Below are positions 17,275 to 25,640 of a stretch of 64,000 nt of DNA, in pieces. The stretch comes from Paenibacillus pabuli (lineage in GTDB: Bacteria; Bacillota; Bacilli; Paenibacillales; Paenibacillaceae). The DNA lies in the NCBI RefSeq assembly GCF_023101145.1, contig NZ_CP073714.1, forward strand, positions 2,542,001-2,606,000, in the 5' to 3' direction. Position 1 is the stretch's first letter. The number at the start of each line of letters is the position of its first letter. Below the pieces are notes generated by a model. It had not been told where the DNA came from and ran no database searches. It saw only the letters and a program-made list of their open reading frames with translations. The position numbers and the translations under genes were made by a program.

Positions 17275-18051
17275 ATGAACCTGAAGGCAGCCCGATGCAT
17301 CGGATTGTGTACGCTGGTTTTTATGCTTGGCAGCAGTTCTGCTTACGCCAAACCTGTACAGAAGAATCGACAGTATTATGAGGAACGGGGAGAGATTGTA
17401 TGGGAGGTTCCCACGCATGACAAACTCATCGCACTGACCTTTGATGATGGACCAGATCCGGTTCAGACCCCGCAGATTCTGGCTTTGCTGCAGAAATATC
17501 AGGCCAAAGGTACTTTTTTTGTGCTAGGTAAATGGGCGGATAAATTTCCTGACCTGATTAAACAGGAACAGCGGGAAGGACATGAAATCGCCAATCATAC
17601 GTATGCACATACGTACGCGGTCAGGTCAACAAGGGCGGATAAGTACAGCCATGAAATGAACATAGCGGAGAAATCCATTGTTGGAGCAGGGGCGCAGCGT
17701 CCCACATTGTTTCGACCCCCGGGAGGCTATTACAATGACATGGTCATTCAGGTCGCCAAGCAGCAAGGCTATACGATTGTGTTATGGTCCTGGCATCAGG
17801 ACACGCGTGATTGGGCTTCTCCAGGCGTATCAGCCATTGTGAACAAAGTGCTGAAGAACGCGCGTAATGGGGATATCGTTCTGTTTCATGACAAGGTGGA
17901 GGGCAAGTCCCAGACCGTTGCTGCGCTTAAAACGATTCTGCCCAAGCTGCAGGAGCAGGGTTATCGGTTTGTAACTGTATCGGAACTGCTCGCCGTCAAG
18001 GCGAGAGAGGCGGCCAAGGGTGACAATTCATCCTTACCCCAGCTTCCATAG
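17275..18051 (+). CDS. Secreted polysaccharide deacetylase (NodB domain)
   Basis: A 258-residue protein with a signal peptide (cleavage likely after SSAYA). The NodB homology domain has motif 1 TFDDGPD (Asp57, Asp58), the zinc-binding HxxxH in ANHTYAHTY, motif 3 RPPGGYYN, the Trp-containing motif TRDWASPG and the C-terminal LFHDKVEG. Family members remove N- or O-acetyl groups from chitin, peptidoglycan or xylan outside the membrane. Its small size and single domain suggest peptidoglycan or chitooligosaccharide, but this is open. It follows the aldo/keto reductase by 67 bases and ends in a terminator. Confidence 0.88.
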   Translation: MNLKAARCIGLCTLVFMLGSSSAYAKPVQKNRQYYEERGEIVWEVPTHDKLIALTFDDGPDPVQTPQILALLQKYQAKGTFFVLGKWADKFPDLIKQEQREGHEIANHTYAHTYAVRSTRADKYSHEMNIAEKSIVGAGAQRPTLFRPPGGYYNDMVIQVAKQQGYTIVLWSWHQDTRDWASPGVSAIVNKVLKNARNGDIVLFHDKVEGKSQTVAALKTILPKLQEQGYRFVTVSELLAVKAREAAKGDNSSLPQLP

Positions 18052-18060
18052 CTCAAGCCC

Positions 18061-18103
18061 AAAAAACCGCAGGTCTCTGGATTGAAGAGACTTGCGGTTT
18101 TTT
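18061..18103 (+). terminator. Intrinsic terminator after polysaccharide deacetylase
   Basis: AAAAAACCGCAGGTCTCT and AGAGACTTGCGGTTTTTT pair over 18 bases with a single G-U. The A-tract on the left side would also serve transcripts arriving from the converging efflux operon. Confidence 0.9.
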
Positions 18104-18198
18104 AGTGTTTCCTTTTATTAAAGTGAAGCTTGCAAATATATCTGGTAAATCTGTTATACAGGGTTTTTATAGGGTATAGGGTTACCGGGCGCCCCATT

Positions 18199-19740
18199 TT
18201 AGCTTTCAGGCTTGACTTTACGAGGACGGGAGCGAGCCCGCCGCAAGAATAACGACAGAAACAGACCAATGATGGAAATCCAGGTCGCTACAATGAAAGC
18301 ATCATTAATACCTTCAATCGTTGACGTCTGAACAGCAATACCATAGAGCTGTTGCAGTGCGAGACTGGAACCTTGTTCTGGCGGCATTCCTGCCGCAGTA
18401 GCCATTTGCGAGCCTAGCATACCGACTTGTTCCGTCAGGGCTACATTGGTTGTGGTCACAGTGTTGCTGTAATCGGCCAAATGAATGCCTGCACGAGTTG
18501 CCATCACGGTAATGAGCAGTGCGGTCCCGATGGAACCTGCCACCTGCCTGACTGTATTGGACATGGCTGTACCATGACTGGTGAGATGAGGCGGCAATTG
18601 GTTTAACCCCTCTGTCTGTACAGACATCATCAGCATGGACATCCCGAAGCTGCGGAACGTATATAACATCATGATGTGACCATAGGGCGTCTCCCCCGTT
18701 AACTTGCTAAACTCAAAGGTGGAGATGGCGGTGATGATCAAACCGACAATGGCGAGCGGGCGAGAGCCGATCCGGTCAAACAGCGCTCCTGAGATGGGAG
18801 ACATGACGCCCATTAGCAATGCACCAGGCAGCAGCAGCAAACCGGATTGCAGGGGAGAGAATCCCCTTATATTTTGCAGATAGATCGGTAACAGCAGCAT
18901 CCCGCCAAAGAGTGCCATGTTAATCGTTGCACTGACCAGCGTCGAGATGGTAAAGATGTCGTATTTGAATACACGAAATTCGAGCAGGGGGTTCTTCATG
19001 GCCGTTTCTCTAAGAACAAAGAAGACAATGAAGAGCACGCCGATAATCAGCGTCAACAGCACGGTTGCACTGGTCCAGCCTTTATCCCCGGCAGAGCTGA
19101 ATCCATATAACAGAAAGCCGAAACCGATGGTGGAGAATAATGCGCCAAAACCATCAAATTTCGGTGAAGTAAGCTTGGACACATTTCTCAGCCATATGAA
19201 GGCAAACAAAATATCAAGCAAGGCAAGCGGGATGACCATGTAAAACAGAATGCGCCATGTATAATGTTCCACGATCCAGCCGGATAATGTCGGGCCAATA
19301 GCTGGGGCAAACATCATGGCAATGCCCATCGTGCCCATGGCGGTTCCCCGTTTCTCAGGAGGGAAAACGGTCAGAAACACGTTCATAACCAAAGGCATAA
19401 TAATACCAGCCCCACTGGCTTGTACGATACGACCGATGAGCATGACCGTAAATCCAGGACTGATGGCGCAAATTAACGAACCTAACGTAAACAACAGCAT
19501 CGCAGTCACGAACAATTTACGGGTCCCAAACGATTCGATCAAGTAGGCGGTAATCGGAATGAGTACCCCGTTTACCAGCAAATAAGCTGTAGACAGCCAC
19601 TGCACGGTCGTTGCTGAGACATTAAAGTCATTCATCAGATGGGGGATGGCTACATTGAGCAAGGTCTGGTTCAGAATGGCGATAAATGCGCCGAGCAGCA
19701 GGACAGCGATGGTTTTCCCAAGAGGTACTTGATTATCCAT
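18199..19740 (-). CDS. EmrB/QacA-type (DHA2) multidrug MFS transporter
   Basis: A 513-residue, 14-helix major facilitator of the drug:H+ antiporter-2 family. It opens LGKTIAVLLLGAFIAILNQTLLNVAIPHL with the DHA2 motif D1-like NQTLLNVA, and motif C is seen in MMFAPAIGPTLSGWIVE. It should export hydrophobic drugs or toxic metabolites. The gene lies 8 bases after the membrane-fusion gene and its AAGG ribosome site overlaps the upstream stop, so the two are co-translated as an EmrAB-like pair. In a Gram-positive cell the fusion protein has no outer membrane to reach. Confidence 0.88.
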   Translation of the reverse strand: MDNQVPLGKTIAVLLLGAFIAILNQTLLNVAIPHLMNDFNVSATTVQWLSTAYLLVNGVLIPITAYLIESFGTRKLFVTAMLLFTLGSLICAISPGFTVMLIGRIVQASGAGIIMPLVMNVFLTVFPPEKRGTAMGTMGIAMMFAPAIGPTLSGWIVEHYTWRILFYMVIPLALLDILFAFIWLRNVSKLTSPKFDGFGALFSTIGFGFLLYGFSSAGDKGWTSATVLLTLIIGVLFIVFFVLRETAMKNPLLEFRVFKYDIFTISTLVSATINMALFGGMLLLPIYLQNIRGFSPLQSGLLLLPGALLMGVMSPISGALFDRIGSRPLAIVGLIITAISTFEFSKLTGETPYGHIMMLYTFRSFGMSMLMMSVQTEGLNQLPPHLTSHGTAMSNTVRQVAGSIGTALLITVMATRAGIHLADYSNTVTTTNVALTEQVGMLGSQMATAAGMPPEQGSSLALQQLYGIAVQTSTIEGINDAFIVATWISIIGLFLSLFLRRARSRPRKVKPES

Positions 19741-19748
19741 CGGCAGCC

Positions 19749-20384
19749 TTAGATATGAACGCGCACAGTAGCGCTCATGCCGGGAACCACACCCAGTCCT
19801 TTATATCCTTCGATTGTAATAATAATCGGGATGACTTGTGTTACTTTGGTGTAATTCGCATTGGTATTGGACGACGGCAGCAGCGAAAAGGAGGATGCAG
19901 TGGCAAGACCGATCTGGTCTACTTTTCCTGTTAATGTGGTGTCTGGAAAAGCATCAATATATACATCAACGATCTGACCCGCTTTAATTTTATCAATTGC
20001 CGTTTCGTCCACATTGGCCGTCACGTACAGGTTATTGAAATCATAGGCCCGCGCTAGGGGTGTACCGGCAGATACTAGCGAATTTTCGACGGCGGTCTGT
20101 TGTACAATGGTGCCATTAACAGGCATCGTCACAGAGGTTGATTTGCCCGCTGCGGTAACGGTGGCGACAGTATCGCCTGCATTAAATGTCGTACCGACCT
20201 TACCTTTCCATGATCGAAGCTCACCGCCTACCGGGGAAGCCACGGAGATAGATTGTCCGGTAACGAGCGCATTATCGGTTTTAACGTAGCTGGTGGACTG
20301 ATTGTAATAGTAAATCCCGGCTGCTCCGGCTCCCAAAATCACCAGTATAACAATGATATTGATCAAAATGGCACGTGAATTCAT
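19749..20384 (-). CDS. EmrA/HlyD-type membrane-fusion subunit
   Basis: A 211-residue protein with one N-terminal membrane anchor followed by two lipoyl half-motifs (SVASPVGGEL and SVTMPVNGTI) and a beta-barrel domain (NLYVTANVDETAIDKIKAGQ). The long coiled-coil hairpin of E. coli EmrA is missing, so the protein is about half the usual length. The ATG at 20384 is preferred, 11 bases after GAGGAGG; another ATG at 20393 is only 2 bases from it. It precedes the DHA2 transporter and probably forms an efflux complex with it. Confidence 0.8.
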   Translation of the reverse strand: MNSRAILINIIVILVILGAGAAGIYYYNQSTSYVKTDNALVTGQSISVASPVGGELRSWKGKVGTTFNAGDTVATVTAAGKSTSVTMPVNGTIVQQTAVENSLVSAGTPLARAYDFNNLYVTANVDETAIDKIKAGQIVDVYIDAFPDTTLTGKVDQIGLATASSFSLLPSSNTNANYTKVTQVIPIIITIEGYKGLGVVPGMSATVRVHI

Positions 20385-20584
20385 GCTGATCATTCCTCCT
20401 CAATTCGGTTTTCTGTAAACCTTCTCTTCTAATGGTGCTAAAAGTCTTCTGCTGACAATCCTGTTTGGAGCATTCCCGCTACTTTGTCGCTCTATACGAA
20501 ACAAGGTGAAATATTATTCGCAGAATAGGGCACCAATATATTGATTAAGGCTGCCTACAGGCGGATGATAAGGAGGATGCTCAT

Positions 20585-21058
20585 ATGTTGATCATTTTGG
20601 CGGTAATCGTTGTTATTGGGGTTGTGTTTCTGATGATTTATAACTCCAGATCGTCCCGCAAGGCTGCAGAAGCACGAGCTTCCAAAATAGCAGAGGTGGA
20701 TGAGGGGCCAGTCCTGCTGCATGAAGAAGATCAAACCCGTAATGAAGACAGGAGTTACGAACAGACAGAGCATACAGAGGTTTTAGGACATGAAGAGTAC
20801 AAGCAGCAAACGGATATTTACCAGACGGATTCCACTTCGGAAGTGACCCCATTGCCTCAAAAAAGGGAGACGCAGACGACAGATGGCGATCAAGCTTACC
20901 GTCAAGCATTGCTTCATTTCCGTAAACCTGCTGAAGTGAAAGAGGAAGCAGTGCGGACGGATACCAATGAACCTGAAAAGAGTGCTGATGAAGTCTATCG
21001 ATCAGCTCTGAAAGTGATGAAAAGTAAATCTTCTGATCCCTCCTCAAAACGGAAGTAA
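20585..21058 (+). CDS. Small single-pass membrane protein of unknown function
   Basis: A 157-residue protein that I do not recognise. It has one N-terminal membrane helix (LIILAVIVVIGVVFLMIY), a short basic segment that would sit in the cytoplasm (SRSSRKAAEARASK), then a long acidic, Gln/Glu/Thr-rich and probably disordered stretch. Near the C-terminus is a motif in two copies: GDQAYRQALLHFR (about residues 100-112) and ADEVYRSALKVMK (about 134-146). AAGGAGG lies 7 bases before the ATG, so it is very likely expressed. It is divergent from the EmrAB-like operon. Confidence 0.7.
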   Translation: MLIILAVIVVIGVVFLMIYNSRSSRKAAEARASKIAEVDEGPVLLHEEDQTRNEDRSYEQTEHTEVLGHEEYKQQTDIYQTDSTSEVTPLPQKRETQTTDGDQAYRQALLHFRKPAEVKEEAVRTDTNEPEKSADEVYRSALKVMKSKSSDPSSKRK

Positions 21059-21184
21059 CCATTCAGTTATGTTTTTGAACATAGGACATGGCTTTCGTTT
21101 TTAATCCAAAACGTCTACAATAGATGAAGCTTTGTGAATGATGGCTGCATGACATGGAATACGTTGAAGAGGAGAGGGAAACCC

Positions 21185-21391
21185 ATGAACGGACAACAAC
21201 GAGTAAATATCAAATCGGGTCTTGAAGTGGATATCGTCCTTAAGCAAGACCAGCCGACAGGAAAACTGACACGTGGTATCGTGAAAGATTTGTTGACCAA
21301 ATCGCCCACGCACCCGCATGGGATCAAAGTGCGTTTGACCAGTGGACAGGTAGGTCGAGTGAAACAAGTCGTTACAGGAGCGTCGGAATGA
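21185..21391 (+). CDS. ywbE: YwbE family protein (DUF2196)
   Basis: A 68-residue basic protein matching the YwbE family closely (GKLTRGIVKDLLTKSPTHPH, then GIKVRLTSGQVGRV). The ATG at 21185 is chosen because AGGAGAGG precedes it by about 6 bases and the family begins here; an earlier in-frame ATG at 21134 would add 17 unrelated residues. The fold is a small beta barrel. The role is not established; nucleic-acid binding is often supposed. Confidence 0.9.
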   Translation: MNGQQRVNIKSGLEVDIVLKQDQPTGKLTRGIVKDLLTKSPTHPHGIKVRLTSGQVGRVKQVVTGASE

Positions 21392-21412
21392 GCCGATGCC
21401 CGAGGTTGTGAC

Positions 21413-22003
21413 ATGATTACAACTGCGGATGTAATGGCACATCTGGCCTCGGGTAACGAGCGTCAGCAGGATGCGTATAAGGTGCTGCAATCCAGTGGAT
21501 TGTTGAGCATATTGGCTGCTTACCAGCCTTATCCGGCTGGAACAGTGCCAATTGATATTGATATTCCCGGAAGTGATCTTGATCTATTATGTGAGGCAGC
21601 GGATCTTGAGGCATTCGAAACCTTGGTGCACCAACAACTGGGCGGAATGCAGGGTTTTCGATGCGACCGGGGGGATGGCCGTGCAGGCCAGCATCCTTAT
21701 GTGACCTGTAGTGTGGATATTGGAAAATGGCCTGTAGAAATTTTCGCTCAGTCCCTATCTGTACGCAGGCAAAATGCTTATCTTCACATGAGGGTAGAGT
21801 GGGAATTGTTGCAGCTGTGGGGTGCAGCAGGACATCGTGAGATTCGCAAACTAAAGCTGGAAGGCTTGAAGACGGAGCCTGCATTCGCTGCTGTACTGGG
21901 GCTTCAGGGAGACCCCTATGAGGAAATGCTTCATCTGGCCGCCATGAGTAAGGATGAGCTTTGGTCATGGGTCCGCTTGCGTACGTCTTTTCAGTTTGAA
22001 TAA
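21413..22003 (+). CDS. DUF4269 family protein, nucleotidyltransferase-like
   Basis: A 196-residue cytoplasmic protein. The segment GTVPIDIDIPGSDLDLLCEA carries the Asp-x-Asp pair seen in nucleotidyltransferase-fold proteins and is the signature of DUF4269. A second acidic strand is in VTCSVDIGKWPVEIFAQ. The family has no assigned substrate to my knowledge. It starts 21 bases after ywbE and probably shares its transcript. It ends 14 bases before the end of the converging transporter gene. Confidence 0.8.
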   Translation: MITTADVMAHLASGNERQQDAYKVLQSSGLLSILAAYQPYPAGTVPIDIDIPGSDLDLLCEAADLEAFETLVHQQLGGMQGFRCDRGDGRAGQHPYVTCSVDIGKWPVEIFAQSLSVRRQNAYLHMRVEWELLQLWGAAGHREIRKLKLEGLKTEPAFAAVLGLQGDPYEEMLHLAAMSKDELWSWVRLRTSFQFE

Positions 22004-22017
22004 AATGGTTTCCTCAA

Positions 22018-23454
22018 TCAGATTAAAAATATAGCTACAATAGTAGTAACGGTTAATCCCAGCAGTACCGGCTTCAGATTGCGGCGTGCCAGTTCAAATG
22101 GACTAACTCCGCAAATGGCAGCGGCTGGAATCAAGGCCCATGGAATTAAGGTCCCACCGCCTACCCATATGGCGGCGACCTGACCCAGTGCCGTCAATAC
22201 AGGTGCGGAATCTGCTGAGCCTGCAAACATGGACGCAATGGAGCCGACCAGGGATATTCCAGAGAACCCCGAACCATCCATTCCCGTGACCGCTCCGGTC
22301 ACAGTCATCGTTATAGCACCTACCGTATTATTCAATGGCACTAGCCCTGCAAGAGCAACACCCAAATCATTCACAATACCGTGTGAACCAGCAGGCAGCG
22401 GGTTGTTGAACAGTTCTGTGATCGCAGCATCCCCAAGATAAAAGAAAGCAGCAATGGGTATGACAGGACCAAACACCTTGAAACCGAACTGAAATCCTTC
22501 AATTAAATAGTTTGTTGTTTCTTCCGGACCTGTATGGCGATGCGCCGCAAGGGATACGGCAATCAGAATGAGCACAGCTGTTCCACCAATTAACGCTGTG
22601 GCATCACCGCCTTGAAGTTGAAGTAAAAACATCAGAATGACATCGATTAAGAATAACAATGGGATGATCAGAGCGAATGCCTTTTGCAAACGTAGCGGCA
22701 TTGGTTGACGTTGAACGGCTGGCTCCTCGGTAATCGGCGCAGAGTCTGATGAAGGTGGATGAACGGTTACTGCTTCATCAGAGATCGAATCACTGAGTTT
22801 AACGGGGGGACCTGACTTCATCTCCTTGCGCAGCATCCAGAATGCCGTTACGGTAGAAACCGTTCCCATCACTATGACAAGTGGGACACTTGCAGTCATG
22901 ACAGCCGTAACGGGAATTCCTGCTGCATCAGCTGTCAGTTTGGGAGCCCCTTGTATGATGTAATCCCCTGATAAGGCAATTCCGTGCCCAAACAGATTCA
23001 TGGCAATAGCAGCGCCGATGGGAGGAAGTCCGACTCGCACTGCTACCGGAAGAAGTACAGCTCCAACCAGGGCAACTGCAGGAGAGGGCCAGAAGAACAG
23101 TGATACGACCATCATAATAAATCCAATTCCCCAATAGGCGACCTGTGGAGACCGGATGAACCGGGTGAGCGGAGTCACCATGACTTCATTGATCCCCGTC
23201 TGAATTAACACCCGGCTCATTGCGACAATAATTGAGATGATAAAAATAGTGCTGAGCAGCTCCTTGGCTGCGTAGATAAAGCTGCTGAAGATTCCGGAAA
23301 CCGATCCGCTTAATGACTCGGTCGCCAGGAGTCCAATGGTCATGATACCCGCGACACAAATGATAGTTGTGTCTCTACGCCGAACCATGACGGCGATAAT
23401 CAGGACGATAAAAGCCAGATATACATAATGCAACGGGACAAGTTGAATATTCAT
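22018..23454 (-). CDS. Putative IT-superfamily transporter (carboxylate-type permease)
   Basis: A 478-residue integral membrane protein with roughly 12 helices and a hydrophilic loop near residues 215-250. The general layout (two halves, each with a re-entrant segment such as WPSPAVALVGAVLLP and FAGSADSAPVLTALG) recalls the ion-transporter superfamily of gluconate, citrate and dicarboxylate permeases. The exact family and substrate are not clear to me. AAGGAGG lies 8 bases before the ATG. It is monocistronic, with no catabolic gene beside it to suggest a substrate. Confidence 0.65.
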   Translation of the reverse strand: MNIQLVPLHYVYLAFIVLIIAVMVRRRDTTIICVAGIMTIGLLATESLSGSVSGIFSSFIYAAKELLSTIFIISIIVAMSRVLIQTGINEVMVTPLTRFIRSPQVAYWGIGFIMMVVSLFFWPSPAVALVGAVLLPVAVRVGLPPIGAAIAMNLFGHGIALSGDYIIQGAPKLTADAAGIPVTAVMTASVPLVIVMGTVSTVTAFWMLRKEMKSGPPVKLSDSISDEAVTVHPPSSDSAPITEEPAVQRQPMPLRLQKAFALIIPLLFLIDVILMFLLQLQGGDATALIGGTAVLILIAVSLAAHRHTGPEETTNYLIEGFQFGFKVFGPVIPIAAFFYLGDAAITELFNNPLPAGSHGIVNDLGVALAGLVPLNNTVGAITMTVTGAVTGMDGSGFSGISLVGSIASMFAGSADSAPVLTALGQVAAIWVGGGTLIPWALIPAAAICGVSPFELARRNLKPVLLGLTVTTIVAIFLI

Positions 23455-23705
23455 CGGACATGCCTCCTTACATCCTTGGTGTCAACCCAAGGAGTGATAT
23501 ATCGTATGCATGTCATCACCGGGCGTTCGTGGAGCATGGAGCAGGATTTTTTTTGCAGATGGAGAACTAATTTAGAACATGGACCTTAAAGACGTACCGG
23601 AGGCCAAGTGCAAGTCACCAGAATTGACAGTGACAGGTCACGGAAGCACATAGACAGATGCAAGCAAGTATGACTACAATGAACATGGGAATATAAGGGA
23701 AAAAT

Positions 23706-23783
23706 ATGAAAGAGACACAGAAGTATAACATAAGAAAACAGAAGAAATCGCTTAGGATTGATAGCGGTTACAACGATATGTAA
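23706..23783 (+). CDS. Possible 25-residue leader peptide before locus 2 kinase
   Basis: ATG at 23706 with AAGGGA about 5 bases upstream opens a 25-codon frame whose product is basic and polar (it begins MKETQKYNIRKQKKS). It ends 39 bases before the sensor kinase start. It is too short for any family call and could be chance; a leader peptide or small protein is the alternative. Confidence 0.25.
   Translation: MKETQKYNIRKQKKSLRIDSGYNDM
23758..23772. promoter_or_regulatory. Candidate cre site upstream of locus 2 kinase
   Basis: TTGATAGCGGTTACA matches WTGNAANCGNWNNCW with one mismatch, at the same position as in the locus 1 candidate (TGATAGCG...). It lies 50 bases before the kinase start. 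A shared variant at two sugar loci makes chance less likely, but neither is proven. Confidence 0.4.
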
Positions 23784-23822
23784 AAGAACTGAAATCCAGA
23801 TTAAACAAAAGGGCGGGAATTC

Positions 23823-25640
23823 ATGAATTTCATCCGTTCACTGCGCTTTAAGTTTATTGTGGGTCTGACATTGATCATGCTTCCACTCTTCATGCTGCTA
23901 TATTACAACAATGTATACGCCATGAAAGTCGTACGTGATCAGGTGTCTCTCACCAATATGAATCATCTGGCGAAGAGTGTGGAGCAGAACGAGCGCGTGC
24001 TGCAGGAGACCAATCGTTATTTATACAGTCTGGGCGAGCGAGACCCGGATATTATCTCCCTGTTTTTTCTGAAATACGGCAGCGGCGATTATATTATTGC
24101 GAAACAGCGCATTATGAACAAATTCATGACCGATATCGGATTTTATAATCTGATCGATTCATTTTTTCTGTACGATGCAGTTAATGAAGATCTGTTACTC
24201 GCTACCTCAGGCAATTATGATGTCAAAATGTCGATGGTGCAGGAGAGCATGCCGGTCCAGATGCAGCAGCTTGAAGGGGAAATCCAGAAGCCAGAGTGGA
24301 GTATCGTCCGGGGAGGCACATGGAATGCCTTAGTCAAAACGGTGCGGATCAACGCCCAGTTCTATGCAGGGGCGCTTGTGGACATGAATGCACTGAATCA
24401 TCCCGAACAATTCACGGAATCCGGTGACCGGGGAGGCGCAGTTATCGTAGGGGCAGATGGTAGGGCCCTGTCCGATTCAGCCCTGAACTCTGAGCAAATC
24501 AAACTGGCCGCAGCCCATATTACCGGGTTGGATAATCCCTATCAGGTGATCTCTGACGTAACGTCCACAGGAGGTGCACGTCAGTACCTGATGCTTGGCA
24601 TTCCCTCAGCCATGTCTGAGATGAATTATATTGTCCTGCTGCCCGAGGAAGACATGATGCGGAACCTGCCTTTTTTTCAGCGGATCATTCGTCTGCTTCC
24701 GATTGGTGCAGCGGTCATCCTGATCACAACCATGTTTTTTCTCAGACAGCTCCTGTTCCGTCCAATGAATGTACTCATACGCGGGATGAGGAGGGTTAGC
24801 CGAGGAGAACTTGATGTTAGGCTGGAGACGCCGGCTTCATCTGAACTGGAGTTTGTCACGCACAGCTTTAATCAGATGACCAGTGAGATCCAGCATCTGA
24901 AGATTGATGTGTATGAAGAGCAGCTGCGGACGAGGGAAGCAGAGTTTAAACAATTGCAGATGCAGATTAATCCTCACTTTTACCTGAATTCATTGAATAT
25001 CATTCATAGCCTGGCTTCCCTGCAAAAGCATGAGCTGGTGCAGCAGATGGCAGGTCATCTGGCAGATTATTTCAGGTTCAGCCTGCGTGCAGGCAAACGT
25101 GTCATTCGATTGGATGAAGAAATGGAACATATCGGCCATTATTTGGAGATCCAGAAGCTCCGGTTTCCAAACAAACTGGATTTCATTCTGGATGTGGAAG
25201 CAAATCTTGGGCATTATGTATTGCCGCCCTTAACAATTCAACCTTTTGTGGAGAATGCGATTATTCATGGATTTCAGCGGCGGACAGAACCTTTTGTTAT
25301 TCGCATATCAGCACGCAAGTCGAAAACGTTATCTGGGTCTGATTCACATCAAGGAAATCAAGATCATGAGACACTTCAACTCTCTATTACGGATAACGGT
25401 GTTGGTTTTAAACAAGACATATTGGAGCGTCTGCAACAGGGACAGTACGCCGAAAATCCAGGTGGACAGCATATTGGCATCTGGAACGTGATCCATCGGC
25501 TGCTGGTGAAGTACGGCGAACATGCCGGATTGCAATTCAGCAATCAGACTGGAGGAGGGGCAGCAGTCCATATTCATATGCCCGCCCAGACGGAAGAGGA
25601 AGAAGGGAGAGCCTATGCGAAACCTGTTGATCGTGGATGA
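23823..25640 (+). CDS. YesM-family sensor histidine kinase (locus 2)
   Basis: A 605-residue sensor kinase with two membrane helices (about residues 10-32 and 290-310) enclosing an extracellular sensor region, a HAMP linker, the YesM-type phospho-acceptor motif QMQINPHFYLNSLNIIHS (His385), the N-box QPFVENAIIHG and a glycine box GQHIGIWNVIHRL. Its gene overlaps the response regulator by 26 bases, so the two proteins are made together. It would respond to the unknown ligand of locus 2. Confidence 0.92.
   Translation: MNFIRSLRFKFIVGLTLIMLPLFMLLYYNNVYAMKVVRDQVSLTNMNHLAKSVEQNERVLQETNRYLYSLGERDPDIISLFFLKYGSGDYIIAKQRIMNKFMTDIGFYNLIDSFFLYDAVNEDLLLATSGNYDVKMSMVQESMPVQMQQLEGEIQKPEWSIVRGGTWNALVKTVRINAQFYAGALVDMNALNHPEQFTESGDRGGAVIVGADGRALSDSALNSEQIKLAAAHITGLDNPYQVISDVTSTGGARQYLMLGIPSAMSEMNYIVLLPEEDMMRNLPFFQRIIRLLPIGAAVILITTMFFLRQLLFRPMNVLIRGMRRVSRGELDVRLETPASSELEFVTHSFNQMTSEIQHLKIDVYEEQLRTREAEFKQLQMQINPHFYLNSLNIIHSLASLQKHELVQQMAGHLADYFRFSLRAGKRVIRLDEEMEHIGHYLEIQKLRFPNKLDFILDVEANLGHYVLPPLTIQPFVENAIIHGFQRRTEPFVIRISARKSKTLSGSDSHQGNQDHETLQLSITDNGVGFKQDILERLQQGQYAENPGGQHIGIWNVIHRLLVKYGEHAGLQFSNQTGGGAAVHIHMPAQTEEEEGRAYAKPVDRG

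Larger units (their letters stand above)
23455..23822. other. Intergenic region upstream of locus 2
   Basis: 368 bases between the divergent permease and the locus 2 kinase. It holds no recognisable gene family. Two things stand out: a short ORF of 25 codons (23706-23783) with an AAGGGA site, and a cre-like sequence inside it. No convincing -35/-10 pair was found. Confidence 0.6.
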
